This document shows, piece after piece, positions 33,898-43,423 of a stretch of DNA of 54,960 nucleotides. The notes beneath the pieces are model-generated. The model did no database searches. It was given only the letters and a program-made list of their open reading frames with translations, and was not told the DNA's origin. Origin of the DNA: CAKRPJ01 sp934376955 (GTDB taxonomy: Bacteria; Bacillota; Clostridia; Lachnospirales; Lachnospiraceae); the NCBI GenBank assembly GCA_934376955.1, contig CAKRPJ010000016.1, positions 1 to 54,960 on the forward strand, read 5' to 3'. A program made the translations under genes and the position numbers. Numbering within the stretch: position 1 is the first letter of the stretch; each line of letters opens with the position of its first letter.

Positions 33898-35825
33898 CAG
33901 AAAAAGAAAACCCCAATAGCAATTCCTTCCACTCATTTAATATAGAAGAAGAACTGAAAAAGCTCCCTGCCTCGCCGGGGGTCTATATCATGCATGACGC
34001 AAGTGATGAGATCATCTACGTGGGAAAAGCGATCAGCCTGAAAAACCGTGTGCGGCAGTATTTCCAGAGCAGCAGGAACAAGACAGCGAAGATCGAAAAA
34101 ATGGTCTCCCGGATCGCCCGCTTTGAATACATCATCACAGACTCCGAGCTGGAGGCTCTGGTATTGGAGTGCAACCTGATCAAGGAGCATCGTCCCAAGT
34201 ATAATACGATGCTTAAGGATGATAAAACCTACCCTTATATCAAGGTCACGACAGACGAGGAATTTCCGCGCATTTTGTTTTCCCGAACGATGAAAAAGGA
34301 CAAATGCCGGTACTTTGGGCCCTACACCAGTGCCGGGGCGGTTAAGGATACGATCGAGCTGATCCATAAGCTCTGGAAGCTGCGGACCTGCAGCAGGCAG
34401 CTTCCAAGGGATATCGGAAAGGAACGTCCGTGCTTGAATTATCATATTAAACAATGTGCGGCCCCCTGTCAGGGATATATCTCAAAGGAGGAGTACGCCC
34501 ATTCCGTCGAGCAGGCGCTGGAGTTTTTAAACGGGCATTATGCCCCGATTTTATCTATGCTGGAGGAGAAGATGATGGCCTGCTCGGATGAGCTGGAATT
34601 TGAAAAGGCCATCGAATATCGCGAGCTGTTAAACAGCGTCCGGCAGGTGGCCCAGAAGCAGAAGATCACAAGCCAGAGCATGGAGGATCGTGATGTGATC
34701 GCCATGGCGCGGGATCAGGAGGACGCCGTAGTACAGGTTTTCTTTGTGCGTGACGGAAAGCTGATCGGCAGAGAACACTTCCATCTGGCAGCCTCCACGG
34801 CAGAGGAGGACAGCCAGATCCTTTCCGGCTTTGTGAAGCAGTTTTATGCCGGAACCCCGTTTATCCCAAGAGAGATCCTTACCCAGCTGGAATTTGATGA
34901 CATGGAGGTGGTGGGACAGTGGCTTACCGGCCGCCGCGGGCAGAATGTGAAATTCATCATCCCCAGAAAGGGTCAGAAGGAGCGGCTTGTGGAGCTTGCG
35001 GCAAAGAATGCCCTTCTGGTGTTATCTCAGGATAAGGAAAAGATCAAACGGGAGGAGCTAAAGACCATCGGAGCCATGAACCAGATCGGGGAGTGGCTGG
35101 GGCTTACGGGCATCCGCCGCATCGAGGCCTATGATATCTCGAATATCAGCGGCTTTGAGTCGGTGGGCTCCATGGTAGTCTACGAGGACGGAAGGCCGAA
35201 AAAGAACGATTACCGGAAATTTAAGATCCGGACGGTGCAGGGGCCGAATGACTATGCCTCTATGGAGGAGGTGCTGTCAAGACGCTTTGAACACGGCCTT
35301 ACGGAGCGCGAGGAAGAAAAGAAACAAACAGAACAACAGGGAAATGAAAGCTTTGGCAGCTTCACGAGGTTTCCGGAGCTGATCATGATGGACGGCGGGA
35401 GAGGACAGGTAAACGTCGCCCTTAAGGTGCTGGACAGGCTGGGCTTAAGCATCCCGGTCTGCGGCATGGTAAAGGATGACGATCACAGGACCCGCGGTCT
35501 GTATTTTGAGAATAAAGAGCTTCCTATTGACCGCCGCAGCGAGGGCTTTAAGCTCATCACAAGGATACAGGATGAGGCCCACCGATTTGCGATCGAATAC
35601 CACCGAAGCTTAAGAAGCAAGGAGCAGGTTCATTCTCTGTTAGACGATATCGAAGGGATCGGCCCGGCAAGGAGAAAGGCGCTGCTTAGACGCTTCCGCT
35701 CCTTAGAGGGGATCCGGGATGCAGGCCTTGAGGAGCTTTCGTCCACAGAAGGGATGAACCGCAGGGCGGCGGAAAGTGTATACAACTTTTTTCATCATAG
35801 AACAAACCAAAAGGAAGGGGAATAG
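33894..35825 (+). CDS. uvrC: UvrABC excinuclease subunit C
   Basis: This 643-residue endonuclease subunit makes both incisions in nucleotide excision repair. It has a GIY-YIG domain (PGVYIMHDASDEIIYVGKA, about 29-47), a UVR motif (about 205-240, FEKAIEYRELLNSV), an RNase H-like domain with EAYDISNISG and MMDGGRGQ, and C-terminal helix-hairpin-helix motifs (IEGIGPARRKALL). The start is the TTG at 33894, overlapping the DUF1653 stop, with GGAGAG upstream. One base separates its stop from the hprK start. Confidence 0.95.
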   Translation: MTEKENPNSNSFHSFNIEEELKKLPASPGVYIMHDASDEIIYVGKAISLKNRVRQYFQSSRNKTAKIEKMVSRIARFEYIITDSELEALVLECNLIKEHRPKYNTMLKDDKTYPYIKVTTDEEFPRILFSRTMKKDKCRYFGPYTSAGAVKDTIELIHKLWKLRTCSRQLPRDIGKERPCLNYHIKQCAAPCQGYISKEEYAHSVEQALEFLNGHYAPILSMLEEKMMACSDELEFEKAIEYRELLNSVRQVAQKQKITSQSMEDRDVIAMARDQEDAVVQVFFVRDGKLIGREHFHLAASTAEEDSQILSGFVKQFYAGTPFIPREILTQLEFDDMEVVGQWLTGRRGQNVKFIIPRKGQKERLVELAAKNALLVLSQDKEKIKREELKTIGAMNQIGEWLGLTGIRRIEAYDISNISGFESVGSMVVYEDGRPKKNDYRKFKIRTVQGPNDYASMEEVLSRRFEHGLTEREEEKKQTEQQGNESFGSFTRFPELIMMDGGRGQVNVALKVLDRLGLSIPVCGMVKDDDHRTRGLYFENKELPIDRRSEGFKLITRIQDEAHRFAIEYHRSLRSKEQVHSLLDDIEGIGPARRKALLRRFRSLEGIRDAGLEELSSTEGMNRRAAESVYNFFHHRTNQKEGE

Positions 35826-35826
35826 T

Positions 35827-36750
35827 ATGTACGGAGTTACCATAACAAAGCTGATAAATAAAATGGATTTTGAAAACCTCACACCGGAGATCGATACCGA
35901 CAAGATCGTTCTCTCCCATCCGGATGTAAACCGTCCGGCATTACAGCTCACCGGCTTTTACGATCATTTTGACAATGAACGCGTGCAGATGATCGGAAAT
36001 GTGGAGATGGCTTATCTTTCAGGACTTTCAAAGGAAAGACGCCTTGCCATGTTTGACAAGCTCTTTTCCAGCAAGATCCCCTGTGTCGTATTCTGCCGCA
36101 GCCAGAATCCGGGAGAGGATGTTCTGGCCCTCTGTTACCATTACGGTGTTCCGTGTCTTCTCTCATCAAAGCCGACCTCTGACGTGATGGCAGAGGTCAT
36201 CCGGTGGTTAAAGGCGAAGCTTGCTCCGTGTATCAGCATCCACGGCGTTCTTGTCGATGTATTCGGCGAAGGTGTCCTTATCACGGGAGAGAGCGGTATC
36301 GGTAAGAGTGAGGCGGCTCTTGAGCTGATAAAGAGGGGACATCGTCTTGTCAGTGATGATGTGGTAGAGATCCGTAAGGTCAGCGATGAAACGCTGGTGG
36401 GATCGGCGCCGGAGATCACAAAATATTTTATTGAGCTTAGGGGCATCGGCATCATCGATGTGAAGACACTGTTCGGTGTTGAGAGTGTAAAGAATACCCA
36501 GTCCATCGACATGGTGATAAAGCTGGAGGACTGGGATAAGGATCGGGAATACGACCGCCTCGGACTGGAGGAGCAGTATACGGAATTTCTCGGGAATAAA
36601 GTTGTCTGCCACAATATCCCGGTGCGTCCGGGCCGTAATCTCGCCGTGATCGTGGAATCGGCAGCGGTAAACTACCGTCAGAAGAAGATGGGCTACAATG
36701 CAGCCAAGGAGCTTTACAATAGAGTACAGGCAAATCTGGCTAAGAAATAA
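35827..36750 (+). CDS. hprK: HPr kinase/phosphorylase
   Basis: This bifunctional enzyme phosphorylates or dephosphorylates Ser46 of HPr and Crh, the central switch of carbon catabolite control in Firmicutes. It has 307 residues, Walker A GESGIGKS at 154-161, the conserved LVSDDVVEI, and the signature RGIGIIDVKTLFG. It begins one base after uvrC. A Crh-like target is encoded four genes downstream in the same run. Confidence 0.95.
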   Translation: MYGVTITKLINKMDFENLTPEIDTDKIVLSHPDVNRPALQLTGFYDHFDNERVQMIGNVEMAYLSGLSKERRLAMFDKLFSSKIPCVVFCRSQNPGEDVLALCYHYGVPCLLSSKPTSDVMAEVIRWLKAKLAPCISIHGVLVDVFGEGVLITGESGIGKSEAALELIKRGHRLVSDDVVEIRKVSDETLVGSAPEITKYFIELRGIGIIDVKTLFGVESVKNTQSIDMVIKLEDWDKDREYDRLGLEEQYTEFLGNKVVCHNIPVRPGRNLAVIVESAAVNYRQKKMGYNAAKELYNRVQANLAKK

Positions 36751-36772
36751 CAGACGAGAGGGGAACAGATTC

Positions 36773-37645
36773 ATGGAAGTAAGGATCAATGAGCCGATGA
36801 AGGCTCACACCTCTTTTAAGGTCGGAGGGCCGGCAGACTGGTTCGTTATGCCGGAGACTAAGGAGGAGCTTTCTGCGGTGCTTGATATCTGCAGACGGGC
36901 AGACCTGCCGTGGTATATGCTCGGAAACGGAAGCAACCTTCTGATCAGTGACTCAGGGCTTCGGGGGGTCGTTATCAGCACGAAAAAATTTGATCGTCTG
37001 GATCCCTGTGATACTACTCTGCGGGTGGGGGCAGGCATCCTTCTTTCCAGAGCGGCCGCGGCGGCTCTTAAGGCGGGACTTACAGGGCTTGAGTTTGCCG
37101 CCGGGATCCCGGGTACGGTGGGCGGAGCCGTCGTGATGAATGCCGGCGCCTACGGCTCGGAAATGAAGGATGTGCTTAAGCAGGTAACGGTCCTTGACCG
37201 GGAAGGAACGGTTTTGACCCTTTCTCCGGAGGAGCTTAAAATGGGCTATAGAACGAGCCGGATTCCCGACGAGGGATATCTTGTTCTTGAAGCAGAGTTT
37301 CTCTTAAACAAGGGAGATAAGGACGCAATAAAGGAACAAATGGATGAGCTTGCCGCAAAACGGCGGAAAAAACAGCCGCTGGAGTACCCCAGCGCCGGCA
37401 GCACCTTTAAGCGGCCGGCCGGCCACTTTGCCGGAAAGCTGATCGAGGATGCGGGCCTTAAGGGCTTTACGGTGGGAGGCGCCGCAGTTTCGGATAAGCA
37501 TGCGGGCTTTGTGATCAATAAAGGCGGTGCCAGTGCAGCGGATATCGCAAGCCTGTGCAGACAGATACAGGCGGAGGTATTTAAGCAGACAGGCATTCAG
37601 CTGGAGTTAGAAATCAGGCTGCTTGGAGATTTTAAGGAGGATTAG
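36773..37645 (+). CDS. murB: UDP-N-acetylenolpyruvoylglucosamine reductase
   Basis: This FAD enzyme makes UDP-N-acetylmuramate for peptidoglycan. FAD-binding motifs GNGSNLLISD and GIPGTVGGAVVMNAGAYG are visible, as is the catalytic region YPSAGSTFKRP and the C-terminal VSDKHAGFVINKGGAS. The 290-residue protein starts only about nine residues before the first conserved block (MKAHTSFKVGGPAD), so the usual N-terminal helix is short or missing. GAGAGGGG precedes the ATG, and upstream in-frame codons overlap hprK without homology. Confidence 0.93.
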   Translation: MEVRINEPMKAHTSFKVGGPADWFVMPETKEELSAVLDICRRADLPWYMLGNGSNLLISDSGLRGVVISTKKFDRLDPCDTTLRVGAGILLSRAAAAALKAGLTGLEFAAGIPGTVGGAVVMNAGAYGSEMKDVLKQVTVLDREGTVLTLSPEELKMGYRTSRIPDEGYLVLEAEFLLNKGDKDAIKEQMDELAAKRRKKQPLEYPSAGSTFKRPAGHFAGKLIEDAGLKGFTVGGAAVSDKHAGFVINKGGASAADIASLCRQIQAEVFKQTGIQLELEIRLLGDFKED

Positions 37646-37650
37646 AATCG

Positions 37651-38508
37651 GTGAGACTTGTGATCGTGACGGGCATGTCCGGCGCCGGTAAGACGACGGC
37701 ACTGAAATTTCTTGAAGATATGGGCTTTTACTGTGTGGACAATCTGCCGATCCTCCTGATCGAAAAGTTTGCGGAACTGACGCTAAATGACAGAAGCTGC
37801 AATCAGGATGTGGCGTTAGGGATCGATATCCGGAGCGGCGAGGAGCTTCCCCTTCTTGCCGATATCATAAAGCGCTGGAGGGAGAGCTCCTATCCGTTTT
37901 CGATCCTGTTTCTGGATTCCGCCGATCAGGTTCTGATCAAACGGTACAAGGAAACCAGAAGAAGCCATCCGCTGGCCCGAACAGGACGGGTAGAAAAGGG
38001 GATCGCTCTTGAAAGGGAGCGTCTGGCTTTTTTAAAGGCAGAGGCAGACTATACGCTGGATACGAGCCGGTACCTTACCAAAGAGCTTAAGCAGGAGCTG
38101 GAGGTTATCTTTGCCGCCGATAAGACAAAGAGCCGGATGTATATCACGGTGCTGAGCTTCGGCTTTAAATACGGGATCCCGGCCGATGCGGATCTTGTTT
38201 TCGATGTCCGCTTTCTCCCCAATCCTTACTATGTGGAGGAGCTGCGTTTCCGCACGGGAATGGAGGCCGAGGTAAGGGATTATGTGATGCAGGGAGATAC
38301 CGGAAGACAGTTTCTGGAAAAGCTTACGGATCTTCTTAAATTCCTTGTGCCAAAGTATGAGCAGGAGGGAAAAAGCCAGCTTGTGATCGCCGTCGGCTGT
38401 ACGGGAGGAAGACACCGCTCGGTAGCGATCGCCGCCAAGGTCTTTGAAGCCCTGAGTCAGGATACACGCTATGAGGTGCGTCTGGAGCATCGGGACGCAG
38501 AAAAATAA
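37651..38508 (+). CDS. rapZ: RapZ/YvcJ nucleotide-binding protein
   Basis: The 285-residue P-loop protein has Walker A GMSGAGKTT (8-16) and the conserved C-terminal IAVGCTGGRHRSVAIA. In enterobacteria RapZ is an RNase E adaptor sensing glucosamine-6-phosphate; in Firmicutes YvcJ binds nucleotides and its role is less clear. The GTG start has AAGGAGG 10 bp upstream, inside the end of murB. Confidence 0.93.
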   Translation: MRLVIVTGMSGAGKTTALKFLEDMGFYCVDNLPILLIEKFAELTLNDRSCNQDVALGIDIRSGEELPLLADIIKRWRESSYPFSILFLDSADQVLIKRYKETRRSHPLARTGRVEKGIALERERLAFLKAEADYTLDTSRYLTKELKQELEVIFAADKTKSRMYITVLSFGFKYGIPADADLVFDVRFLPNPYYVEELRFRTGMEAEVRDYVMQGDTGRQFLEKLTDLLKFLVPKYEQEGKSQLVIAVGCTGGRHRSVAIAAKVFEALSQDTRYEVRLEHRDAEK

Positions 38509-38533
38509 AGTTCATGGACGGAGTGAGGAAAAC

Positions 38534-39502
38534 ATGTCATTTTCTTCAAGGATAAAGGAGGAGCTGTCCCGCCATATTGCGGCTTCCAGGCATTGCCAGA
38601 TCGCTGAGATCGCCGCGATCCTAAGCCTTTGCGGCGGGATCCAGATCTCCGGTGACGACCGCTACAGCATTAAGATCCATACGGAAAATGTGACTGTTGC
38701 AAGAAAGTGCTTTACATTACTTAAAAAAACATTTAATATAGAGGCTGATATATCGATACGGCGCAATGCCCATCTGGGCAAAAACAGGACGTATTCCGTC
38801 TGCGTAAAGCAGCACGAGGACGCAATGCGCGTATTGAAGGCTACAAAGCTGCTATCCGAGGATGGTGAGATCGGTGAGAACCTGTCCGTGGTCGGAAACG
38901 TGGTGGTGCAGAATCCCTGCTGCCGCCGTGCTTTTCTTCGCGGTGCGTTTTTGGCGTCCGGCTCCATCAGCGATCCGGAGAAGTTCTATCATCTCGAGAT
39001 CGTCTGTGCAACGGAACCGAAGGCCAGCCAGATCCGCTCAATTATGGCGACCTTTGATATTGATGCAAAGATCGTGATCCGCAAGCGCTATTATGTGGTC
39101 TATATCAAGGAGGGAAACCAGATCGTCGATATGCTGAATGTGATAGAGGCCCATCTGTCCCTGATGGAATTTGAAAATATCCGTATCTTAAAAGAGATGC
39201 GGGGAAATGTAAACCGTCAGGTCAATTGTGAAACGGCCAATATTAATAAAACGGTTTCGGCTGCAGTCAAGCAGATCAACGATATTGTATACATTCGGGA
39301 TACGATCGGTTTTGAAAGCCTGCCGGCGGGGCTTTCTGAGATCGCCAGAGTTCGTCTGGAAAAGCCGGAAGCAACGTTAAAGGAACTGGGTGAATACCTG
39401 GAACCGCCAGTAGGAAAGTCGGGAGTAAATCACCGGCTGAGAAAGCTCTGTGGCCTGGCCGAGAGCTTGAGAGACCGGGAAGCAGGCAGACCGGACAGCT
39501 AA
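38534..39502 (+). CDS. whiA: WhiA-family regulator
   Basis: The 322-residue protein has an N-terminal LAGLIDADG-like fold (for example the segment CCRRAFLRGAFLASGS) and a C-terminal helix-turn-helix (LKELGEYLEPPVGKSGVNHRLRKL is its core region). WhiA homologues influence cell division and envelope genes in Gram-positive bacteria. The conserved order rapZ-whiA-HPr-like is kept. The ATG at 38534 has GAGGAA upstream. Confidence 0.93.
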   Translation: MSFSSRIKEELSRHIAASRHCQIAEIAAILSLCGGIQISGDDRYSIKIHTENVTVARKCFTLLKKTFNIEADISIRRNAHLGKNRTYSVCVKQHEDAMRVLKATKLLSEDGEIGENLSVVGNVVVQNPCCRRAFLRGAFLASGSISDPEKFYHLEIVCATEPKASQIRSIMATFDIDAKIVIRKRYYVVYIKEGNQIVDMLNVIEAHLSLMEFENIRILKEMRGNVNRQVNCETANINKTVSAAVKQINDIVYIRDTIGFESLPAGLSEIARVRLEKPEATLKELGEYLEPPVGKSGVNHRLRKLCGLAESLRDREAGRPDS

Positions 39503-39539
39503 GCTATGGGTGCTGTCGGGGTTTTAGAGGAGGATTGTT

Positions 39540-39794
39540 ATGACAAAACGGACTGTGACTATCGAGTTGGCTTCCGGATTGGAGGCTCGTCCGATTGCAA
39601 TGCTGGTTCAGCTTGCAAGCAGCTACGAAAGTAAGATCTATGTGCAGAGCGACAACAAAAAGGTGAATGCAAAGAGTATTATGGGAATGATGACTCTGGA
39701 TCTCCCGGTTGGCGAGCAGGTGGTCGTAATGGCTGACGGAGTGGATGAGGAAAAAGCAATTAAGGATATTGAGAAATATCTGAGCAATAATTAA
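39540..39794 (+). CDS. Crh-like HPr homologue with Glu at position 15
   Basis: The 84-residue HPr-fold protein has SGLEARP in place of SGLHARP: Glu15 replaces the histidine phosphorylated by enzyme I. Ser46, the HprK target, is intact in KKVNAKSIMG. It therefore cannot pass phosphate to PTS sugars but can be seryl-phosphorylated, as in Bacillus Crh (Gln15). The role is probably a co-regulator in catabolite control or a metabolic effector. AGGAGG precedes the ATG. It is the last gene of the uvrC-whiA run, and a terminator follows immediately. A true HPr must be encoded elsewhere. Confidence 0.9.
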   Translation: MTKRTVTIELASGLEARPIAMLVQLASSYESKIYVQSDNKKVNAKSIMGMMTLDLPVGEQVVVMADGVDEEKAIKDIEKYLSNN

Positions 39795-39802
39795 GTCCAT
39801 CA

Positions 39803-39830
39803 GGCTGTTTCGTAAAGAAACAGCCTTTTA
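39803..39830 (+). terminator. Terminator after the HPr-like gene
   Basis: GGCTGTTTC (39803-39811) pairs perfectly with GAAACAGCC (39817-39825) around a 5-nt loop and is followed by TTTTA. It closes the uvrC-whiA gene run. Confidence 0.85.
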
Positions 39831-39876
39831 TGTTAGGGATTCTGGTCAGTGAGGCTGACAAAAACGGAGGGAGCAG

Positions 39877-42800
39877 ATGGCATTTACACATTTACATGTC
39901 CATACGGAATACAGCCTTTTAGACGGCTCGAGTAAGATCAAGGAGCTGGCACAGCGGGCAAAGGAGCTGGGAATGGACAGTATGGCGATCACGGATCATG
40001 GCGTCATGTACGGCGTCATTGATTTTTACCGGGCTGCCAGAGAAGCCGGGATCAAGCCCATCATCGGCTGCGAGGTCTATGTATCTCCGGGCTCCAGATT
40101 TGACCGGGAAAATGTCCACGGTGAGGATCGGTATTACCATCTGGTGCTTTTGGCGGAGAACAATGAGGGCTATCAGAACCTGATGAAGATCGTTTCCAAG
40201 GGCTTTGTCGATGGCTTTTATTATAAACCGAGGATCGATGAGGAGATCTTAAGGACCTACCATACCGGGATCATCGCATTGAGTGCCTGTCTGGCAGGAG
40301 AAATCCCGCGATATTTAGAGAAAAACCTCTATGAGGAGGCGAAAAAAGCCGCAGAAAAATACAGAGAAATATTCGGGGAGGGCAATTTTTTCCTTGAGCT
40401 GCAGGATCACGGGATCCCCATGCAGCGTCAGGTGAATCAGGGTATCCTTAGGCTCTCGAAAGAGCTCTCCATCCCTCTTGTGGCTACTAACGACTGCCAT
40501 TATATCAATGCAGACGACTGGGAGCCTCACGATATCCTTTTATGCATCCAGACAGGAAAAAAGGTATCGGATGCGAACCGGATGCGATATGAGGGCGGTC
40601 AGTATTATGTCAAGTCGGAGGAGGAAATGCGGGAGCTGTTCCGCTATATCCCCGAGGCGATCGACAATACCCACAGAATCGCAGAACGATGCAACGTGGA
40701 GATCGAATTTGGCGTGACAAAGCTGCCGCGGTATGATGTGCCGGAGGGCTATACCTCCTGGGAATATTTAAATCATCTCTGCCGGAGAGGCTTCGCGGAG
40801 AGATATCCGGAGGATGACGGCACCTTAAAGGAACGTCTGGACTATGAGCTGACGACTATAAAAAACATGGGCTATGTAGATTACTTCCTGATCGTGTGGG
40901 ATTTTATCAACTATGCCAGATCCCACGGGATCGCCGTGGGGCCGGGCCGAGGCTCGGCAGCGGGAAGTATCGTGGCCTACTGCCTTAAGATCACCAATAT
41001 CGATCCCATCAAATATCAGCTGCTTTTTGAACGTTTCCTGAATCCGGAGCGTGTGTCCATGCCGGATATCGACGTGGACTTTTGTTACGAGAGGCGTCAG
41101 GAAGTGATCGATTACGTCGTTGAAAAATACGGAAAGGATCAGGTTGCCCAGATCGTGACCTTCGGTACCTTAGCGGCCCGGGGAGTGATCCGGGATGTGG
41201 GCCGCGTGATGGATCTGCCCTACAGCCTCTGTGATCAGGTATCAAAGATGGTTCCGGCGGAGCTCAATATCACGCTGGAGCTGGCGTTAAAGAAAAATCC
41301 TGAGCTGAAGCTTCTTTATGACACAGACGAACAGGTGAAAAAGCTGATCGATATGTCCATGCGTCTGGAGGGGCTTCCTCGGCACACCTCCATGCATGCG
41401 GCCGGAGTGGTGATCAGCCGCACGGCCATCGATGAATACGTTCCCCTTTCCCGGGGCTCAGACGGCACCATCACGACGCAGTTTACAATGACAACGTTAG
41501 AGGAGCTGGGGCTTTTAAAAATGGACTTCCTCGGCCTCAGGACCCTGACGGTCTTACAGGACGCAGTGGAAATGATCGAGCATGACTGCGGGAAAAAGCT
41601 GGATCTGGATGCCATCGATTACAATGACAAAAGGGTTATGGAGGCGATCGGCACAGGAAAGAACGAGGGCGTGTTCCAGCTCGAGAGCGGCGGCTTTAAA
41701 ACCTTCATGAAGGAGCTGAAGCCGGAAAGCCTCGAGGATATTATCGCCGGGATCTCGCTGTATCGGCCGGGCCCGATGGATTTTATCCCCAAATATTTAA
41801 AAGGAAAGAACGATCCTGCCTCCATCACCTATACATGTCCGCAGCTGGAGCATATATTAAGCCCCACCTACGGGTGCATCGTGTATCAGGAGCAGGTCAT
41901 GCAGATCGTGCGCGATCTGGCCGGATATACGCTGGGCCGGAGCGATCTGGTGCGCCGTGCCATGTCAAAGAAGAAGGCTGCCGTTATGGCAAAGGAACGG
42001 CAGAACTTTGTATACGGAAATGAGGAGGAGGGCGTTAAAGGCTGTATCGCCAACGGGATCGCCGCAGAGACGGCCAACCGGATCTATGACGACATGACAG
42101 ACTTTGCAAAGTATGCGTTTAACAAGTCCCATGCGGCAGCCTACGCGGTCGTATCCTATCAGACAGCCTACTTAAAATACTATTATCCGAAGGAATTTAT
42201 GGCAGCGCTGATGACATCGGTGATGGACAACGTGACAAAGATCTCCGAATACATCCTCGCCTGCAGAAATATGGGCATCCGGATCCTGCCGCCGGATATC
42301 AACGAAGGCGTCGGAGGCTTTTCTGTTTCCGGAGACAGCATACGCTATGGCTTATCGGCGATCAAGAGCGTGGGCCGTGCGGTGGTGGAGGTCATCATCC
42401 GGGAGAGAGAGGCAAACGGGCCCTTCTCGACGCTGGAGGATTTTATCAACCGCATGTCCAATAAGGAGGTCAATAAACGGACGCTGGAGAGCTTTATCAA
42501 ATCCGGGGCTCTGGATTCGCTGCCGGGCACCAGAAAGCAGAAGCTTTATATTTCACCGGAGCTTCTCGAAAACAAGGCCAGAGACAAGAAGACGGTAATG
42601 GAAGGCCAGTTAAGCTTCTTTGATCTTGCACCGGAGGAGGATCGGGAGGATTTCCGCGTCGCCTTCCCGGAGGTGGGGGAGTTTGACAAGGACGATATCC
42701 TTGCATTTGAAAAGGAAACCATCGGCATCTATGTCAGCGGACATCCCATGGAAAAATATCAGGAGCTGTGGCAGAAGAATGTGACGGCAAAGACATCAGA

Positions 42801-43356
42801 TTTTATCGTTGACGAGGACGGGCATACCGTGGCGGAGGACGGAGCCATGGTCGTTGTCGGAGGCATGATAACGGCAAAAAAGGTGAAGACCACAAAGACG
42901 AACCAGTTAATGGCCTTTATCTCGCTGGAGGATATGGTCGGAACCATCGAGGTTCTGATCTTTCCGAAGATCTATGAAAAGAACCGTGCCGCATTAAATG
43001 AAGAATCCAAGGTGTTTCTTACGGGCCGCGTTTCCATCGGAGACGATCCGGTGGGAAAGCTGATCTGTGAGGAGGTGATCCCCTTTGACGAGATCCCCGG
43101 AGAGCTCTGGCTGCAGTTTGAAGATCAGGACTGTTATGCGGAAAAGATCGACGCGGTGATGGACTGCCTGCGAAATTCGGAAGGAAAAGACAGAGTGATC
43201 CTGTATTTAAAGCAGGAAAGAAAAATCAAACGCCTCTCTGCAGGCTGGGCGGTGGATGCAGGCGAACCTCTTTTAGCAAACTTGTATGATATACTTGGTG
43301 AAAAAAATGTCAAAGTTGTGCAAAAAAACATTGAAAAGAATAGTAAAATGCATTAA
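39877..43356 (+). CDS. dnaE: DNA polymerase III alpha subunit
   Basis: The 1159-residue C-family polymerase starts with a PHP domain (HLHVHTEYSLLDGSSK). The polymerase active site has D397 and D399 in MPDIDVDF, and the palm segment GPGRGSAAGSIVAYCL lies before it. A helix-hairpin-helix and an OB-fold region (about 980-1070, MITAKKVKTTKTNQLMAFI) follow. The length is that of a full DnaE. GGAGGGAG precedes the ATG. Firmicutes normally also carry PolC; whether this DnaE is the main or the accessory polymerase cannot be seen here. Confidence 0.95.
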   Translation: MAFTHLHVHTEYSLLDGSSKIKELAQRAKELGMDSMAITDHGVMYGVIDFYRAAREAGIKPIIGCEVYVSPGSRFDRENVHGEDRYYHLVLLAENNEGYQNLMKIVSKGFVDGFYYKPRIDEEILRTYHTGIIALSACLAGEIPRYLEKNLYEEAKKAAEKYREIFGEGNFFLELQDHGIPMQRQVNQGILRLSKELSIPLVATNDCHYINADDWEPHDILLCIQTGKKVSDANRMRYEGGQYYVKSEEEMRELFRYIPEAIDNTHRIAERCNVEIEFGVTKLPRYDVPEGYTSWEYLNHLCRRGFAERYPEDDGTLKERLDYELTTIKNMGYVDYFLIVWDFINYARSHGIAVGPGRGSAAGSIVAYCLKITNIDPIKYQLLFERFLNPERVSMPDIDVDFCYERRQEVIDYVVEKYGKDQVAQIVTFGTLAARGVIRDVGRVMDLPYSLCDQVSKMVPAELNITLELALKKNPELKLLYDTDEQVKKLIDMSMRLEGLPRHTSMHAAGVVISRTAIDEYVPLSRGSDGTITTQFTMTTLEELGLLKMDFLGLRTLTVLQDAVEMIEHDCGKKLDLDAIDYNDKRVMEAIGTGKNEGVFQLESGGFKTFMKELKPESLEDIIAGISLYRPGPMDFIPKYLKGKNDPASITYTCPQLEHILSPTYGCIVYQEQVMQIVRDLAGYTLGRSDLVRRAMSKKKAAVMAKERQNFVYGNEEEGVKGCIANGIAAETANRIYDDMTDFAKYAFNKSHAAAYAVVSYQTAYLKYYYPKEFMAALMTSVMDNVTKISEYILACRNMGIRILPPDINEGVGGFSVSGDSIRYGLSAIKSVGRAVVEVIIREREANGPFSTLEDFINRMSNKEVNKRTLESFIKSGALDSLPGTRKQKLYISPELLENKARDKKTVMEGQLSFFDLAPEEDREDFRVAFPEVGEFDKDDILAFEKETIGIYVSGHPMEKYQELWQKNVTAKTSDFIVDEDGHTVAEDGAMVVVGGMITAKKVKTTKTNQLMAFISLEDMVGTIEVLIFPKIYEKNRAALNEESKVFLTGRVSIGDDPVGKLICEEVIPFDEIPGELWLQFEDQDCYAEKIDAVMDCLRNSEGKDRVILYLKQERKIKRLSAGWAVDAGEPLLANLYDILGEKNVKVVQKNIEKNSKMH

Positions 43357-43359
43357 AAT
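43331..43359 (+). promoter_or_regulatory. pfkA promoter
   Basis: TTGAAA (43331-43336), a 17-bp spacer and TAAAAT (43354-43359) overlap the end of dnaE. The predicted transcript starts near 43366, with a short leader containing CTCCTG...CAGGAG. Confidence 0.7.
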
Positions 43360-43423
43360 GTTTTTAGCTTAAACTAAAACGATCATCTCCTGCAGGACAG
43401 GAGGTTCAATGGAGGAATAGACT

